Assembly: GCF_006542765.1 (NCBI RefSeq)
Contig: NZ_SKCD01000055.1
Coordinates: forward strand, 62,001-126,000
Direction of reading: 5' to 3'
DNA: 64,000 bases
DNA from: Paenibacillus luteus
GTDB lineage: Bacteria; Bacillota; Bacilli; Paenibacillales; Paenibacillaceae
Below the pieces are notes generated by a model. It was not told where the DNA came from, searched no databases, and saw only the letters and a program-made list of their open reading frames with translations. The position numbers and the translations under genes were made by a program. This document shows, piece by piece, positions 8,990 through 17,244 of this stretch. Each line of letters starts with the position of its first letter. Within the stretch, counting starts at the first letter, position 1.

Positions 8990-9256
8990 AGAACGACAGT
9001 TCAGCGAACTATGTAGCAATCCAATATTTCCAGCACGTAAGCGTTTTTTAGTCTTTAAGAAAAAGTTTTTTATATTGAGAATGTACTTAGAAAAAATTCT
9101 GTATATAAAGGGGGACGATCTCCCTCGCCTCCATCATGTAAATCCACAACCGAATGAGGTTGTCTGTTACTTTACCCATAAGTTTGCCATGTGGCAAGCT
9201 TATGCTTCCTAAAAAGTGCGGAAACTTATACTTCAAAAGCAATTTTGAGTTCCATA

Positions 9257-9294
9257 AAAAATGCCACTACTCCTTATGAGTAGTAGTGGCATTT
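9257..9294. terminator. Bidirectional terminator of the MFS gene region
   Basis: ATGCCACTACT (9261-9271) pairs with AGTAGTGGCAT (9282-9292), flanked by A and T runs. It can end transcription of the minus-strand MFS gene whose stop is at 9513, though 220 bases further on. Confidence 0.75.
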
Positions 9295-9314
9295 TCACTA
9301 ATGTACTACCTATC

Positions 9315-9395
9315 TTGTTCGGTACAACGAAGAACGCCGTTTTTAATCAGCTATGTGCAGCGCTAATGGCCTATGTCGTTCACAAGGTTGTATAG
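9315..9395 (+). pseudogene. Possible C-terminal relic of an IS4-type transposase
   Basis: A 26-codon open piece ending in TAG reads LFGTTKNAVFNQLCAALMAY and onward. The GT(S/T)xNAVxxQLxxAL pattern resembles the C-terminal region of IS4-family transposases. No start, no upstream homologous sequence. This is a pattern judgement on a very short piece. Confidence 0.35.
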
Positions 9396-9512
9396 TCACG
9401 CGAAATCTTATGTTCTTCCCCTATTGTTGATATGCCGATTTCTAGTCGAGCACATCAATATAAAGGAAGGAGACATGAGTATTATTTCGTATCGCCCCTG
9501 GTTCAGTCCATC

Positions 9513-10694
9513 TCATTTTTCTTTAGTAACAATAGGGGGTTCAGCCCCACAGCTCATTTTTTTGAATAGCAAGGTCGCAAGAAGTAAAGCGATGCATACA
9601 GCAGCAAGACCCAGCCAATTTAAATACAAGACTGATGTATGGCTGATGACAAGACCGCCTAGTCCAGATCCCAATGCAAAACCAAATTGGATGAAGGAAG
9701 TATTTAAGCTTAAGGCAATGTCCGGATTTCTAGGTACCAGAGTAACTAGATATAGCTGCTGAGCAGGGGATATACTCCAAGTGGCTAACATAAAGATCAT
9801 AAAAATCAAAATCAATACAAAGAGGTTGACACCGGCTAGAGCGAATAAAAGGAGAGTTGCTCCTTGCAACAGGAGTCCGAGACAAATTGTGAATTTCGAT
9901 CCCTTTGCATCTGCCAATTGTCCGCCCACTTTTGATCCGACGAAGCTGCAAATTCCGGCCAGGAATAGAATACCGCTAATTTCGGTTATGGAAAGAGAGG
10001 ATGTGGCTTGCAAGAAAGGTGTAATATAAGTGAATAGTGTAGAGTAGCCGCCAATATAAAATAAAGTAATAACCAAGGCAGTCAGAATTTTTGTGTCTTT
10101 TAAAATGGAGAGTTGTATCCTGAGGGTAACTACTACTTCTTCTTTGATTGAAGGAACCTTGTTATAGATGATAATCAATGGGAGAACACTTAATAAGCCG
10201 ATCCCTATAAACAAAACTCTCCATCCAAACATCTCACTAAAGAATGTACCAATTGGAACACCCAGCACGAGTGAACTGCTGAGCCCCATCAAAATAGTAC
10301 CGATGGCAGTGCCCCTTTTTTCTTTTTCAACGAGTCGTGTCGCTACTGCCATAGCTACTACGGTAGCCATTCCTCCACTAGCCCCTTGAATAATTCGTAC
10401 CCATAGTACGGTTTCGTAAGAAAGGTTTATCAACATTAGTCCGTTGCTGGCAATAAACACACTGAGAGTAGCCATGAGTAGCTTCTTGCGATCCATATTT
10501 ATCGTTAGAGCGATCAGAATCGGAGCGATAATGGCCGCTGCGAGAGCAAATACAGTCACCAATAGCCCAGCTTCGGAAATAGATACTCTCAAGTCCACGG
10601 CGATCATTTCAATGACTCCTGTAATAATGTATTCAATGGTTCCGATCAGAAAAACAGCAAGTGCCAGGACATAGATGATCAGTTTGTTTTTCAA
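9513..10694 (-). CDS. MFS transporter, DHA1-type exporter
   Basis: 393 residues with about 12 hydrophobic segments and the typical MFS features: the motif-A region between TM2 and TM3 as NMDRKKLLM, and QGASGGMATVVAMAVATRLV plus VLGVPIGT in the TM4-TM5 region, as in arabinose/chloramphenicol-efflux-type DHA1 transporters (AraJ/CmlR type). It is an integral membrane drug or metabolite exporter; the substrate is unknown. The start is TTG at 10694-10692, since GGAGGAGG (complement of 10707-10714) and AGGAG lie just upstream and no in-frame ATG is nearby. The broken MerR regulator gene directly upstream on the same strand was probably its regulator. Confidence 0.85.
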   Translation of the reverse strand: MKNKLIIYVLALAVFLIGTIEYIITGVIEMIAVDLRVSISEAGLLVTVFALAAAIIAPILIALTINMDRKKLLMATLSVFIASNGLMLINLSYETVLWVRIIQGASGGMATVVAMAVATRLVEKEKRGTAIGTILMGLSSSLVLGVPIGTFFSEMFGWRVLFIGIGLLSVLPLIIIYNKVPSIKEEVVVTLRIQLSILKDTKILTALVITLFYIGGYSTLFTYITPFLQATSSLSITEISGILFLAGICSFVGSKVGGQLADAKGSKFTICLGLLLQGATLLLFALAGVNLFVLILIFMIFMLATWSISPAQQLYLVTLVPRNPDIALSLNTSFIQFGFALGSGLGGLVISHTSVLYLNWLGLAAVCIALLLATLLFKKMSCGAEPPIVTKEK

Positions 10695-10715
10695 TTCAAT
10701 CCACTCCTCCTCCAG

Positions 10716-10963
10716 TTATCTATTTATAATCGGAATTTGTATCTCCATTAATTGTGCATCTTGTTGTATAATTTGTGGCAATGTGAAGCCCAATTCTTTT
10801 AGATAAAGATCCGGTTGAGCTGAAGAAGCTGGTCTGCTGAATAGTAACGGTAGCCGGTGTCGTGATCCACCTTTCTCGGCCTTAATATGCCAATCTGGTC
10901 ATAATAGCGCAATGTTTTTAAGGAGACCTTGCTTAGCCTCGAAAACCCACTGATTTTAAACAA
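10716..10963 (-). pseudogene. MerR-family regulator relic
   Basis: Starting at a TTG (10963-10961) with AGAGGTG six bases upstream, the frame reads LFKISGFSRLSKVSLKTLRYYDQIG and continues to GYRYYSADQLLQLNRIF, an unmistakable MerR winged-helix domain. It hits a stop at about 10799; shifting one base lets it continue as LKELGFTLPQIIQQDAQLMEIQ to a stop at 10716. So the gene has a frameshift after residue 53 and lacks the coiled coil and effector domain (a complete MerR/BmrR-type protein is 250 or more residues with effector domain). It lies directly upstream of, and in line with, the MFS gene. Confidence 0.8.
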
Positions 10964-11038
10964 AATATCACCTCTAATCTATAACATAATGGAAGTATAC
11001 AGTTTCCCGTGCAGGGGAAAGACAAGCGTGCGAAGTTA

Positions 11039-12049
11039 TCATTCAAGCAAGAACATTTTCAGGTTTTTATCTATAAATAGGGAATCAGGTTCATGCTGTC
11101 CGATGCCTGCGCAATGTCCCCATTTCGATTCAATCGGGAGGAAGAACGCACCAGGCATATGTTGTGCCTCATATTTGCTATCCTGGGGAGGAAAGAAAAG
11201 GTCCGTGCTTCCCGGCATAACCAGCGCCCGTGCTGTAATCTTGCTTAATGCAAGTTCAAAATCGCCGTCATACGCTGGATCTGTGCTACTGTCGCCGGTG
11301 ATTCCGGTATGCAACATGGTGATCAGGTCATTGGCATCAAAGGTCAAAAACACTTTATCCCAGTAATCCACGAGATATTCCTCCAGTGTGTGGTAGCCCT
11401 CTTGCTGATAGAGCTGCTCTAGATAATAAGCCTGAGAGAATCCCCAAGCTGCATAGACTCGACCCATGGCTGCCAATCCCGCTGTGGGCTGCTGCGTGTA
11501 AAAGCCACTCTTCCAGGCAGCATCAGCCTTAAGGGCAGCGATCATTCCTTCAAATACAACCTTTGCATGTGGCCGGGTCTTGGCAGTCCCTCCGAATGGA
11601 GCAATTCGCTCGACCATATCGGGATAGCTTGCTCCCCACTGAAAGGTCTGCACGGCTCCGAGTGACCAGCCTACTACGAGAGCGATTTTCGTAATGCCAA
11701 ACTTTTGGGTAATCAGTTGATGCTGCAGCCGCACATTATCATAAATCGAAATCTGCGGAAAATTAGCTTGATGATAAGGCGGGGGCGTATTGCTTGGCGA
11801 GGAGGATAATCCATTACCCAGCATATTTGGGATGATGATAAAATACTTTTCCGGATCCAGTGCCTTACTAGGCCCAATTAACCATTCATTATCGGTATGC
11901 AGACCTGCAAACCAGGTAGGGTACACAATCACATTATTTTTTGCTGCATTTAGTGTTCCGTAAGTTTTATAGGCGAGAACGGTATGTGGCAGGGTGTCAC
12001 CGGATTGCAGCAGAACATCCCCCAGTTCATAAATTTCATAATCTCTCAT
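11039..12049 (-). CDS. Alpha/beta hydrolase of the MetX (homoserine O-acetyltransferase) type
   Basis: 336 residues from the ATG at 12049, chosen because AAAGGAGA lies 7-8 bases upstream; the in-frame ATG at 12067 sits upstream of that site. Features: nucleophile elbow GWSLGA, acid in GSTDLFFPP and catalytic His in WGHCAG, the triad order of the MetX/acetyltransferase branch of the alpha/beta hydrolases. Proteins of this branch acylate homoserine or act as plain hydrolases; several key residues of true MetX enzymes cannot be confirmed by eye, so the reaction is open. Divergent from a LysR regulator (133-base gap with a 17-bp palindrome), which probably controls it. Confidence 0.8.
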   Translation of the reverse strand: MRDYEIYELGDVLLQSGDTLPHTVLAYKTYGTLNAAKNNVIVYPTWFAGLHTDNEWLIGPSKALDPEKYFIIIPNMLGNGLSSSPSNTPPPYHQANFPQISIYDNVRLQHQLITQKFGITKIALVVGWSLGAVQTFQWGASYPDMVERIAPFGGTAKTRPHAKVVFEGMIAALKADAAWKSGFYTQQPTAGLAAMGRVYAAWGFSQAYYLEQLYQQEGYHTLEEYLVDYWDKVFLTFDANDLITMLHTGITGDSSTDPAYDGDFELALSKITARALVMPGSTDLFFPPQDSKYEAQHMPGAFFLPIESKWGHCAGIGQHEPDSLFIDKNLKMFLLE

Positions 12050-12136
12050 ATAAAATCTCCTTTTCATAACTAAAGATGGAATACCATTCTTGTCATCACT
12101 CTACGATGATGCTATTGTTAAGTCAAAGAAACGTTT

Positions 12137-12153
12137 ATGAACACAATGTTCAT
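12137..12153. promoter_or_regulatory. Palindromic operator between hydrolase and LysR genes
   Basis: ATGAACACAATGTTCAT has perfect 7-base arms with a 3-base centre, and lies between the divergent starts at 12049 and 12182. LysR regulators usually bind such a site upstream of their own gene and the divergent target. Not experimentally known. Confidence 0.5.
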
Positions 12154-12181
12154 TTTTTTTGAACTAAAGGTGGGATGTACC

Positions 12182-13081
12182 ATGGAACTGCGCCAACTAA
12201 AGACCTTTTCTACGCTTGCTTCTACACTTAACTTTAGCCGCGCTGCAGAAGTTCAAAACTATGTTCCCTCAACGGTTACGATGCAGATGAAGGCTTTGGA
12301 GGGAGAACTGGGTGTTAAGCTGGTGGACAGATTGGGTAAAAAAGTGATCCTGACCGATGCGGGGAGAAGTTTTCTGCGCTATGTAGACAACATATTGAGT
12401 GAGCTTGAAGAAGCAAAGCATGCAGTCAAGCAATCCGGCGAGTTGACGGGTACGGTGGTCATAAGTGCAGATGAAACGTTGTGCACGTACCGGCTGCCGG
12501 CTGTACTACGCCGGTTCCGCTTGCGCTATCCGGGGATTAGGCTGATGTTTCGACCGCTGGCTAGTCCGAACCTCAAACAGAGCTTGCGGGAAGGGGGCGC
12601 GGACATTATTTTTATGCTGGATGAAGACAAGGGCGAGACAGGATTTTGCGGAGTAAAAGTGCTGGATGAGCCCTTTTATGTACTGGTAGCGCCCGATCAT
12701 CCTTTGACTGCACGTACAGCGTTGGCTATTGAAGATTTTAATGGCCAGACCTTTTTGTTGACGGAGAAAGGATGCTCCTATCGCACGTTTTTTGAGCGAA
12801 GTCTGTCACAGAAGGGCATGGGAGGAATTACCGAATTGGAGTTTAACAGCGCTGAGGCGATTAAACAATGTGCAAAAATAGGAATGGGCATCGCCATGTT
12901 GCCTGAAATGGCCGTGACAGCAGAAGTGAATCGGGGAGAACTGGTTCCGTTGCCGTGGGATTTGACCGCCACATCATTTTCAACCCAAATGTTTTGGCAT
13001 GAAGAGAAGTGGATCTCGCCTGCGATCGAAGCCTTTTTGAACTTGACCCGAGATACATTTTTGAAAAATAGCACCCTATAA
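12182..13081 (+). CDS. LysR-family transcriptional regulator
   Basis: 299 residues from the ATG at 12182 (AAAGGTGGG just upstream; the earlier ATG at 12137 lies inside the palindrome). The N-terminal winged helix has the classic MELRQLKTFSTLASTLNFSRAAE and LGVKLVDRLGKKVILTDAGR; residues about 90-295 form the periplasmic-binding-protein-like effector domain. Divergent from the MetX-like hydrolase, its most likely target. The inducer is unknown. Confidence 0.92.
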   Translation: MELRQLKTFSTLASTLNFSRAAEVQNYVPSTVTMQMKALEGELGVKLVDRLGKKVILTDAGRSFLRYVDNILSELEEAKHAVKQSGELTGTVVISADETLCTYRLPAVLRRFRLRYPGIRLMFRPLASPNLKQSLREGGADIIFMLDEDKGETGFCGVKVLDEPFYVLVAPDHPLTARTALAIEDFNGQTFLLTEKGCSYRTFFERSLSQKGMGGITELEFNSAEAIKQCAKIGMGIAMLPEMAVTAEVNRGELVPLPWDLTATSFSTQMFWHEEKWISPAIEAFLNLTRDTFLKNSTL

Positions 13082-13141
13082 AAAAGTGGTGCGCCGTGTA
13101 AAAAGAATCACGAGAACCGCAGCCATGATGATGTACAGAAA

Positions 13142-13415
13142 ATGCTTATCCGGTTTCATAAGAATCAAGCCGGACGGTGGGCGTTATTCATTTTATTAGT
13201 AGGTACGTTCATGGTTATTTTGGATATTTTTATCGTTAATGTTGCGATTCCCACAATTCAAGTAAGTTTAGAGACCACTTCAACGCAAATTTAATTTATC
13301 GTGGCAGCGTATATTTTGTCTTAAGCCGTATTCTTAATCACTGGAGTTCGTTTTGGTGATTGGCTAGGAAGAAAGAAGATGTTTATGATCGGGATGGGCG
13401 TATTTATGCTACCAC
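13142..13415 (+). pseudogene. MFS drug exporter (DHA2) relic
   Basis: From the ATG at 13142 the frame gives the first two helices of an EmrB/QacA-type transporter (LLVGTFMVILDIFIVNVAIP) and the motif-A loop GDWLGRKKMF. Two in-frame TAA codons (13292-13294 and 13322-13324) interrupt it, and the remaining 350 or so residues of a normal transporter are absent. Clearly non-functional. Confidence 0.85.
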
Positions 13416-13546
13416 GATCGTCGATTGCCAAGGCGCAAGAGGCGGGAATAATCGCTTCCCACCGCTTGCCTGAAGAGTATCGGGATTTACAGGTATGGTT
13501 TGTTCACAGGCATGAATTGATTTACTCTAGCGCGTTGTCAAGATGA
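13409..13546 (+). pseudogene. Unrecognised C-terminal gene remnant
   Basis: An open piece of about 45 codons ending in TGA (13544-13546), reading IASHRLPEEYRDLQVWFVHR near its end. No start or ribosome site of its own; it abuts the MFS relic. It looks like real coding sequence but I do not recognise the family. Confidence 0.3.
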
Positions 13547-13686
13547 CTACAATTAATTGATGTAAAGCAAAGATAGTTAACTCGCAACAATAGAGTCGAG
13601 TGTGTGGTGGGATGCATCACCAAACAACCTCAACATCACACTCCGGCGAATTGTGGATCACGCCATGACTCGCCTTCACCACATGT

Positions 13687-13718
13687 AAGACCCCATCCGC
13701 GTAAGGATGGGGTCTTTG
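13687..13718 (+). terminator. Terminator following a GAATTGTGGAT...CGCCTTCACCAC unit
   Basis: AAGACCCCATCC (13687-13698) pairs with GGATGGGGTCTT (13705-13716), then T residues. Upstream at 13648-13658 is GAATTGTGGAT, and at 13670-13682 CGCCTTCACCACA, the same order as in two other intergenic units of this window. Confidence 0.75.
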
Positions 13719-13737
13719 CTATGCTCGATGGACCGAT

Positions 13738-13908
13738 ATGATTGCAGCTAAAAGAGCAGGATGTATTAAAGTTTTAGTGAAAACGGGTTCGGGTGAAAAA
13801 GATTTGGCTAAATATCGAAGTAATCAATTTTTTGGAGAATGGCTGGAGGCTACCCCAGACTATATAGCTGAGAATTCATTAGATGCCGTGAACTGGCTGT
13901 TAAAGTAA
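13738..13908 (+). pseudogene. HAD-family phosphatase, C-terminal relic
   Basis: 56 codons, MIAAKRAGCIKVLVKTGSGE onward, ending EATPDYIAENSLDAVNWLLK. This is the C-terminal end of a HAD-IIIA phosphatase like the heptose bisphosphate phosphatase GmhB: the start of the fragment corresponds to motif IV (DMxAAKxAG). The N-terminal two thirds with the catalytic Asp are missing and replaced by the terminator unit upstream. Confidence 0.7.
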
Positions 13909-14106
13909 ATGTTCTGGGACAAAATAAATAGGACAGTATGATGATAGGCAGTAGGATAGAGCGATTGGAGAAATTTAAATTGAGGGCCATACAGTCAACA
14001 GAACGAGGCTGCTAATATGGAATGGCAGCCTCGTTGAGCTATTGGGCAGTTTGCATCAGTAAACTATGGTGGGTAAAGGTCTTAAAGCCAAGGAGAAGGC
14101 ATGCGC
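13909..14106. other. Intergenic stretch with an inverted repeat
   Basis: AACGAGGCTGC (14002-14012) and GCAGCCTCGTT (14025-14035) form a perfect 11-bp stem without a T tail. It may act as a terminator for the minus-strand acetyltransferase gene or as a transcript end. Nothing else seen. Confidence 0.45.
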
Positions 14107-14970
14107 TCAACTCATTCTTTTACTCATATTTGCAAATCTAGGCCCGGAGTGAAAACCTACAGTTCTATAAAGTTTCTCTGCATAATTGCCAACTGTAACG
14201 CAAAGCTTAACGACGGGTGTATATTTATGAGCATTTGCCCTTACCTGCTTTAGCATAAATTCGCCAAGCCGTTTATTCCTGTAATTAGGCAAAACACATA
14301 TTTCACCTATTTCGGCAAATCCCAAAGGGATGCTTTCGCTAATACCAGCAATACAAAGCCCTGCAATCTTTTGCTCGTTTTCATCAAATATATAAATGGA
14401 CAAATTATTGGGGGAATAAATTTGCATCAGACGTCTAGCATCCTCTTTAACATCAACTTCATCCGGAGTACCATGAATTTCATAGTCAATTCCTCCGATA
14501 TATCCTTGCATAATAGTACTGGCAAGGGTTTTACTATCAACAGAATCATTTAAAGTATGAAGAGAGTAACCACTCGGCAACACCGAAGTCATGCCGGGAT
14601 CAGTCGGACAGCACATGATCTGCCGGATAACATCCAAACGATAGCCGAAAGTAAGTAAAATACTGACGTCTTCTGTTAAAATGCCTCTTATGTTTATAAT
14701 ATCCTTGCAACAACTAAATAGCGCTTTCCAAAAAACAGTTCTATCTACAAATGGTGATATTAAAAATGGATACATAACCGTCCCATCGTTAATAATTGCT
14801 CCGCCAACTCTGTTATTATCGTATATAATCCAAAAACATTGATCAGTAAATTTAGTATCATCTAGTCGGGAATTCCAGTCGTACCACATTTCGATATCAG
14901 CATCTGAATATAGTACCTGATATACTGCAAACAAGTCTTTTTCGGCCTGCTCTATTTTGTATTTTGACAT
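14107..14970 (-). CDS. GNAT-family acetyltransferase
   Basis: 287 residues from the ATG at 14970, chosen because AGGAG lies about 8 bases upstream; a longer frame to 15030 has no ribosome site. The C-terminal third is a GNAT domain: EIGEICVLPNYRNKRLGEFML matches motif A (V-x-P-x-x-[RQ]-x-x-[GR]), the acetyl-CoA pyrophosphate loop, followed by LCVTVGNYAEKLYRTVGF (motif B). The N-terminal half is a degenerate second GNAT-like domain or specificity domain. The acceptor is unknown. Stands alone. Confidence 0.8.
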   Translation of the reverse strand: MSKYKIEQAEKDLFAVYQVLYSDADIEMWYDWNSRLDDTKFTDQCFWIIYDNNRVGGAIINDGTVMYPFLISPFVDRTVFWKALFSCCKDIINIRGILTEDVSILLTFGYRLDVIRQIMCCPTDPGMTSVLPSGYSLHTLNDSVDSKTLASTIMQGYIGGIDYEIHGTPDEVDVKEDARRLMQIYSPNNLSIYIFDENEQKIAGLCIAGISESIPLGFAEIGEICVLPNYRNKRLGEFMLKQVRANAHKYTPVVKLCVTVGNYAEKLYRTVGFHSGPRFANMSKRMS

Positions 14971-15030
14971 AAACCTGCTCCTATTCTGAAAATAAATACT
15001 ATAACTCATCCATTTTTTTCTTGCACTCAA

Positions 15031-15526
15031 TGAATGAGCCGTCCTATAGTAAAACTAATGTTGTTCGTGGCCTTTAAACACAAAAAGCCACCTTCCGGTA
15101 TCTCGGATAGGAGGCATGTGCGCGTAAACAAAGAGACATATAGCTTTAGCAAAAAAAAAAAGCCATACTCTCCTTGCTACTATAAAAAAGCCCACACTAA
15201 TCCTATCCAAGAAAATCGATTGAACGAATTTTCATAAAAGATAGAATTAGTTTATCATTGGCTTTGGTCACCCTTTCAATTACATATAATCAGTAATATA
15301 TCAATATATCCCTCTATTTACAACCCATTTATTGATAGTGATTAGCAATCGGAATTAATTCTCACTGGCAGCGCTGCAGACATGAATGTTGACATCGTAT
15401 GAATAGATTGCATTGAACCTGGCTTTGTGGAACTTTATCGTTGCCGTAAATGCTGAAGTTGACGGGTAATGCCTCTTCGATTAAAAAAATTGTGTACAAT
15501 TACCTGTAAAGAGTTGGTGAATCAGA
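15031..15526. other. Gene-free stretch before the small unknown gene
   Basis: No supported gene; an open frame at 15034-15237 is low-complexity and has no ribosome site. Close to the next gene lies AATTGTGTACAATT (15488-15501), with perfect 6-base arms, at 26-39 bases before the start at 15527, a possible operator or promoter part. Confidence 0.45.
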
Positions 15527-15889
15527 ATGAGCGGAAAGTTTTGGTTAGTGGTACAGTATCCTCTGAAAAGTGAAAAAGGCAGCCAACGGGACCACTGGCT
15601 GAGGGATAAAGTAACGGAATACTTGGAGATATCTCTAGCAGATGCCAGCTTAGGCAATGTTGATGGCTTTGATATGGGGAAATGCGTTTCGGATCCGAAA
15701 AAATATGCACTTAATATATTTTGTGTCATTACGGAAGAAGAACGAAGTATAGCCTTAGTGAAAAAAGTTTTAAGAGATAGCAGGCTTGATTATACTCGTA
15801 TAAAAATTGCTACAATGCCTTATGGAAAAGAAGAAGCATATACTCTGAAATATGCCTATAAAAAAGGTGTTACCGATTTTTCACTGTAA
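15527..15889 (+). CDS. Hypothetical 120-residue protein
   Basis: Start ATG at 15527 with GAGTTGGTGA upstream. The sequence has normal codon use and mixed alpha/beta character (KFWLVVQYPLKSEKG at the start; IKIATMPYGKEEAYTLKYAYKKG near the end), no signal peptide and no membrane segment. I do not recognise the family. An ASLGNVDGFDMGKC stretch in the middle may be a conserved core. A terminator follows at 16013-16039. Confidence 0.65.
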   Translation: MSGKFWLVVQYPLKSEKGSQRDHWLRDKVTEYLEISLADASLGNVDGFDMGKCVSDPKKYALNIFCVITEEERSIALVKKVLRDSRLDYTRIKIATMPYGKEEAYTLKYAYKKGVTDFSL

Positions 15890-16012
15890 AATGGAATAGG
15901 AATTCAAGTTAGGAGAGGATGAAATCAAAATGGCTGCTAATTGGTGGCTGGCTCTTTTAGTCTTGGATGCAAAATGCGCAACCATTCAGGTGACATCAAA
16001 ACTGTGATTGCC

Positions 16013-16039
16013 CCCCGACCGAAAGAGGTCGGGGTTTTT
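16013..16039 (+). terminator. Terminator after the small unknown gene
   Basis: CCCCGACC (16013-16020) pairs with GGTCGGGG (16027-16034), loop GAAAGA, followed by five T. Lies 124 bases after the stop at 15889. Confidence 0.85.
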
Positions 16040-16087
16040 GTTATCTTAAATATGCCGTTAACTGTTCTAACCTTTGTTTTATATAAC

Positions 16088-16942
16088 TTATTGAATTGGT
16101 TCTAATGCCAGGGAGTGAATAATTTCCTCTTGAGAAAAAGGTTTTTTCCTGCCCAATTGTTTAACCCTCACCATAAAGGGGCTTCCAGGATTTTTCATAT
16201 GATAAAAGCCTGGTATGCGCATTACTCTCGATAGATTGGTTATCATGGGATCAGAGCTGAATTTTTTGGCTAGAGCTTTTTGAATAGGAACGAATTTGCT
16301 TACGGAGCCGCCTTGAAGGGCCCAATAGATGTGATATCCGTTTTTAGTTTCGATAATCATTGTATCCTTGATTTGAGTTTTGAATTTCTTTAGAAACGCA
16401 TTCTTTAATTTCGTTACTCTCTGTTTTTTTCGCAGAGCTAAAAGATAGTATTTACCTTGTTTAGTTTTTTTAACGGTAATCGATTGAAGTTGTTCTGCAG
16501 GGTCGGATTGAATGGATTCAATCATCTGTTTGACTTGTTCTTTTGTGTCTAAATGCATCGAAATTTTGTTTAAATCTACATCGATGAACTGCGCTCTGAT
16601 TTTTTTGAAATCACTAGTCCTTGTTTCTCGGTAATTGATCTCCATAAATACGGCATAACCTTTTTTATTTTGAGTGAGAAGATGTATGAGCTTATTCCTT
16701 TTGGAGAAGAGAGTGAACTGAGGGGTGCGTTTTTCAAGTAGATTGAGAGGTTTATGGAGTGTCATCGCTGGGTGAATAGAAGAAGAACTGAATTTCTTGT
16801 TTTTGTTTTTAGGGTCATGGACTAAAATAAAATGAAGTTGTTCGTTCGGCTTGCAGCCTAGTTTTTTAATAAATTGGCGTGCGTGGGTGGAGAACCTTCG
16901 CAAATTTTTTGTATATCTCTTTGAGCTTAAACGTTGTGCCAT
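16088..16942 (-). CDS. RepB-like/archaeo-eukaryotic primase-type protein, orphan
   Basis: 284 residues, ATG at 16942 with AAAGGAGA nine bases upstream. Motifs of the AEP/RepB-primase superfamily are visible: QFIDVDLN supplies a D-x-D metal pair, ETKNGYHIYWAL is the strand with the catalytic His, and NLSRVMRIPGFYHMKNPG is the typical third motif with conserved Arg and Pro-Gly-Phe. The N-terminal 90 residues are very basic (SSKRYTKNLRRFSTHARQF). Such domains make primers for plasmids and phages, but no helicase, origin or recombinase lies beside it, and it stands alone. It may be a remnant of an integrated element or a stand-alone primase-polymerase. Base composition is AT-richer than the neighbours. 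Confidence 0.7.
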   Translation of the reverse strand: MAQRLSSKRYTKNLRRFSTHARQFIKKLGCKPNEQLHFILVHDPKNKNKKFSSSSIHPAMTLHKPLNLLEKRTPQFTLFSKRNKLIHLLTQNKKGYAVFMEINYRETRTSDFKKIRAQFIDVDLNKISMHLDTKEQVKQMIESIQSDPAEQLQSITVKKTKQGKYYLLALRKKQRVTKLKNAFLKKFKTQIKDTMIIETKNGYHIYWALQGGSVSKFVPIQKALAKKFSSDPMITNLSRVMRIPGFYHMKNPGSPFMVRVKQLGRKKPFSQEEIIHSLALEPIQ

Positions 16943-17244
16943 TGAACCACATCTCCTTTAAAGCATGCGTTACAATCTCAGTTCTTTTCTAAACAATCAT
17001 ATTCTGGCAAGAGGATACAAGTGTAAGTGGCAGTACCCATTTTTCGATATTAGATATGCTGTTGAAATAGTCAGGGCATGAGCTCTGTGGATATTCGCTT
17101 TTCCTCGACTCTTTAGTGAGTGGTAAGCATATTCCTAATGGATGACCAATGTACCCTTAATGAGATTCCGATGCGTGGAGTAGTTACACGACTAGCATAA
17201 TCCCATATAATTACTGTGAATCACGACGGGAAGAGGTGTTATTG
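16943..17244. other. Divergent intergenic region with candidate promoter
   Basis: For the AraC gene, TTACAC (17184-17189) and a perfect TATAAT (17206-17211) with a 16-base spacer form a plausible promoter ending about 33 bases before the start. Nothing else is apparent. Confidence 0.5.

Larger units (their letters stand above)
8873..9512. other. Gene-free stretch right of the IS110-type transposase
   Basis: Holds the right subterminal repeat of the element (8899-8915), the short shared sequences at 8945-8954 and 8979-8989, a CGCCTCCATCATG unit with a hairpin (about 9125-9164), an imperfect inverted repeat (9177-9204, CATAAGTTTGCCA with TGGCAAGCTTATG), a bidirectional terminator (9257-9294) and a short transposase relic (9315-9395). 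No intact gene is supported. Confidence 0.6.

Noticed and set aside
8907-9212. Open frame of 101 codons right of the IS110 element
   Set aside because: No ribosome site, crosses the subterminal repeat and an imperfect inverted repeat, and the product has no recognisable features.
15034-15237. Open frame of 67 codons
   Set aside because: Contains a poly-A-derived Lys run, no ribosome site, low-complexity; probably chance.
15918-16000. Tiny frames (13 and 26 codons) after the unknown small gene
   Set aside because: They have a ribosome-like sequence but no other support, and lie in the trailer before a terminator.
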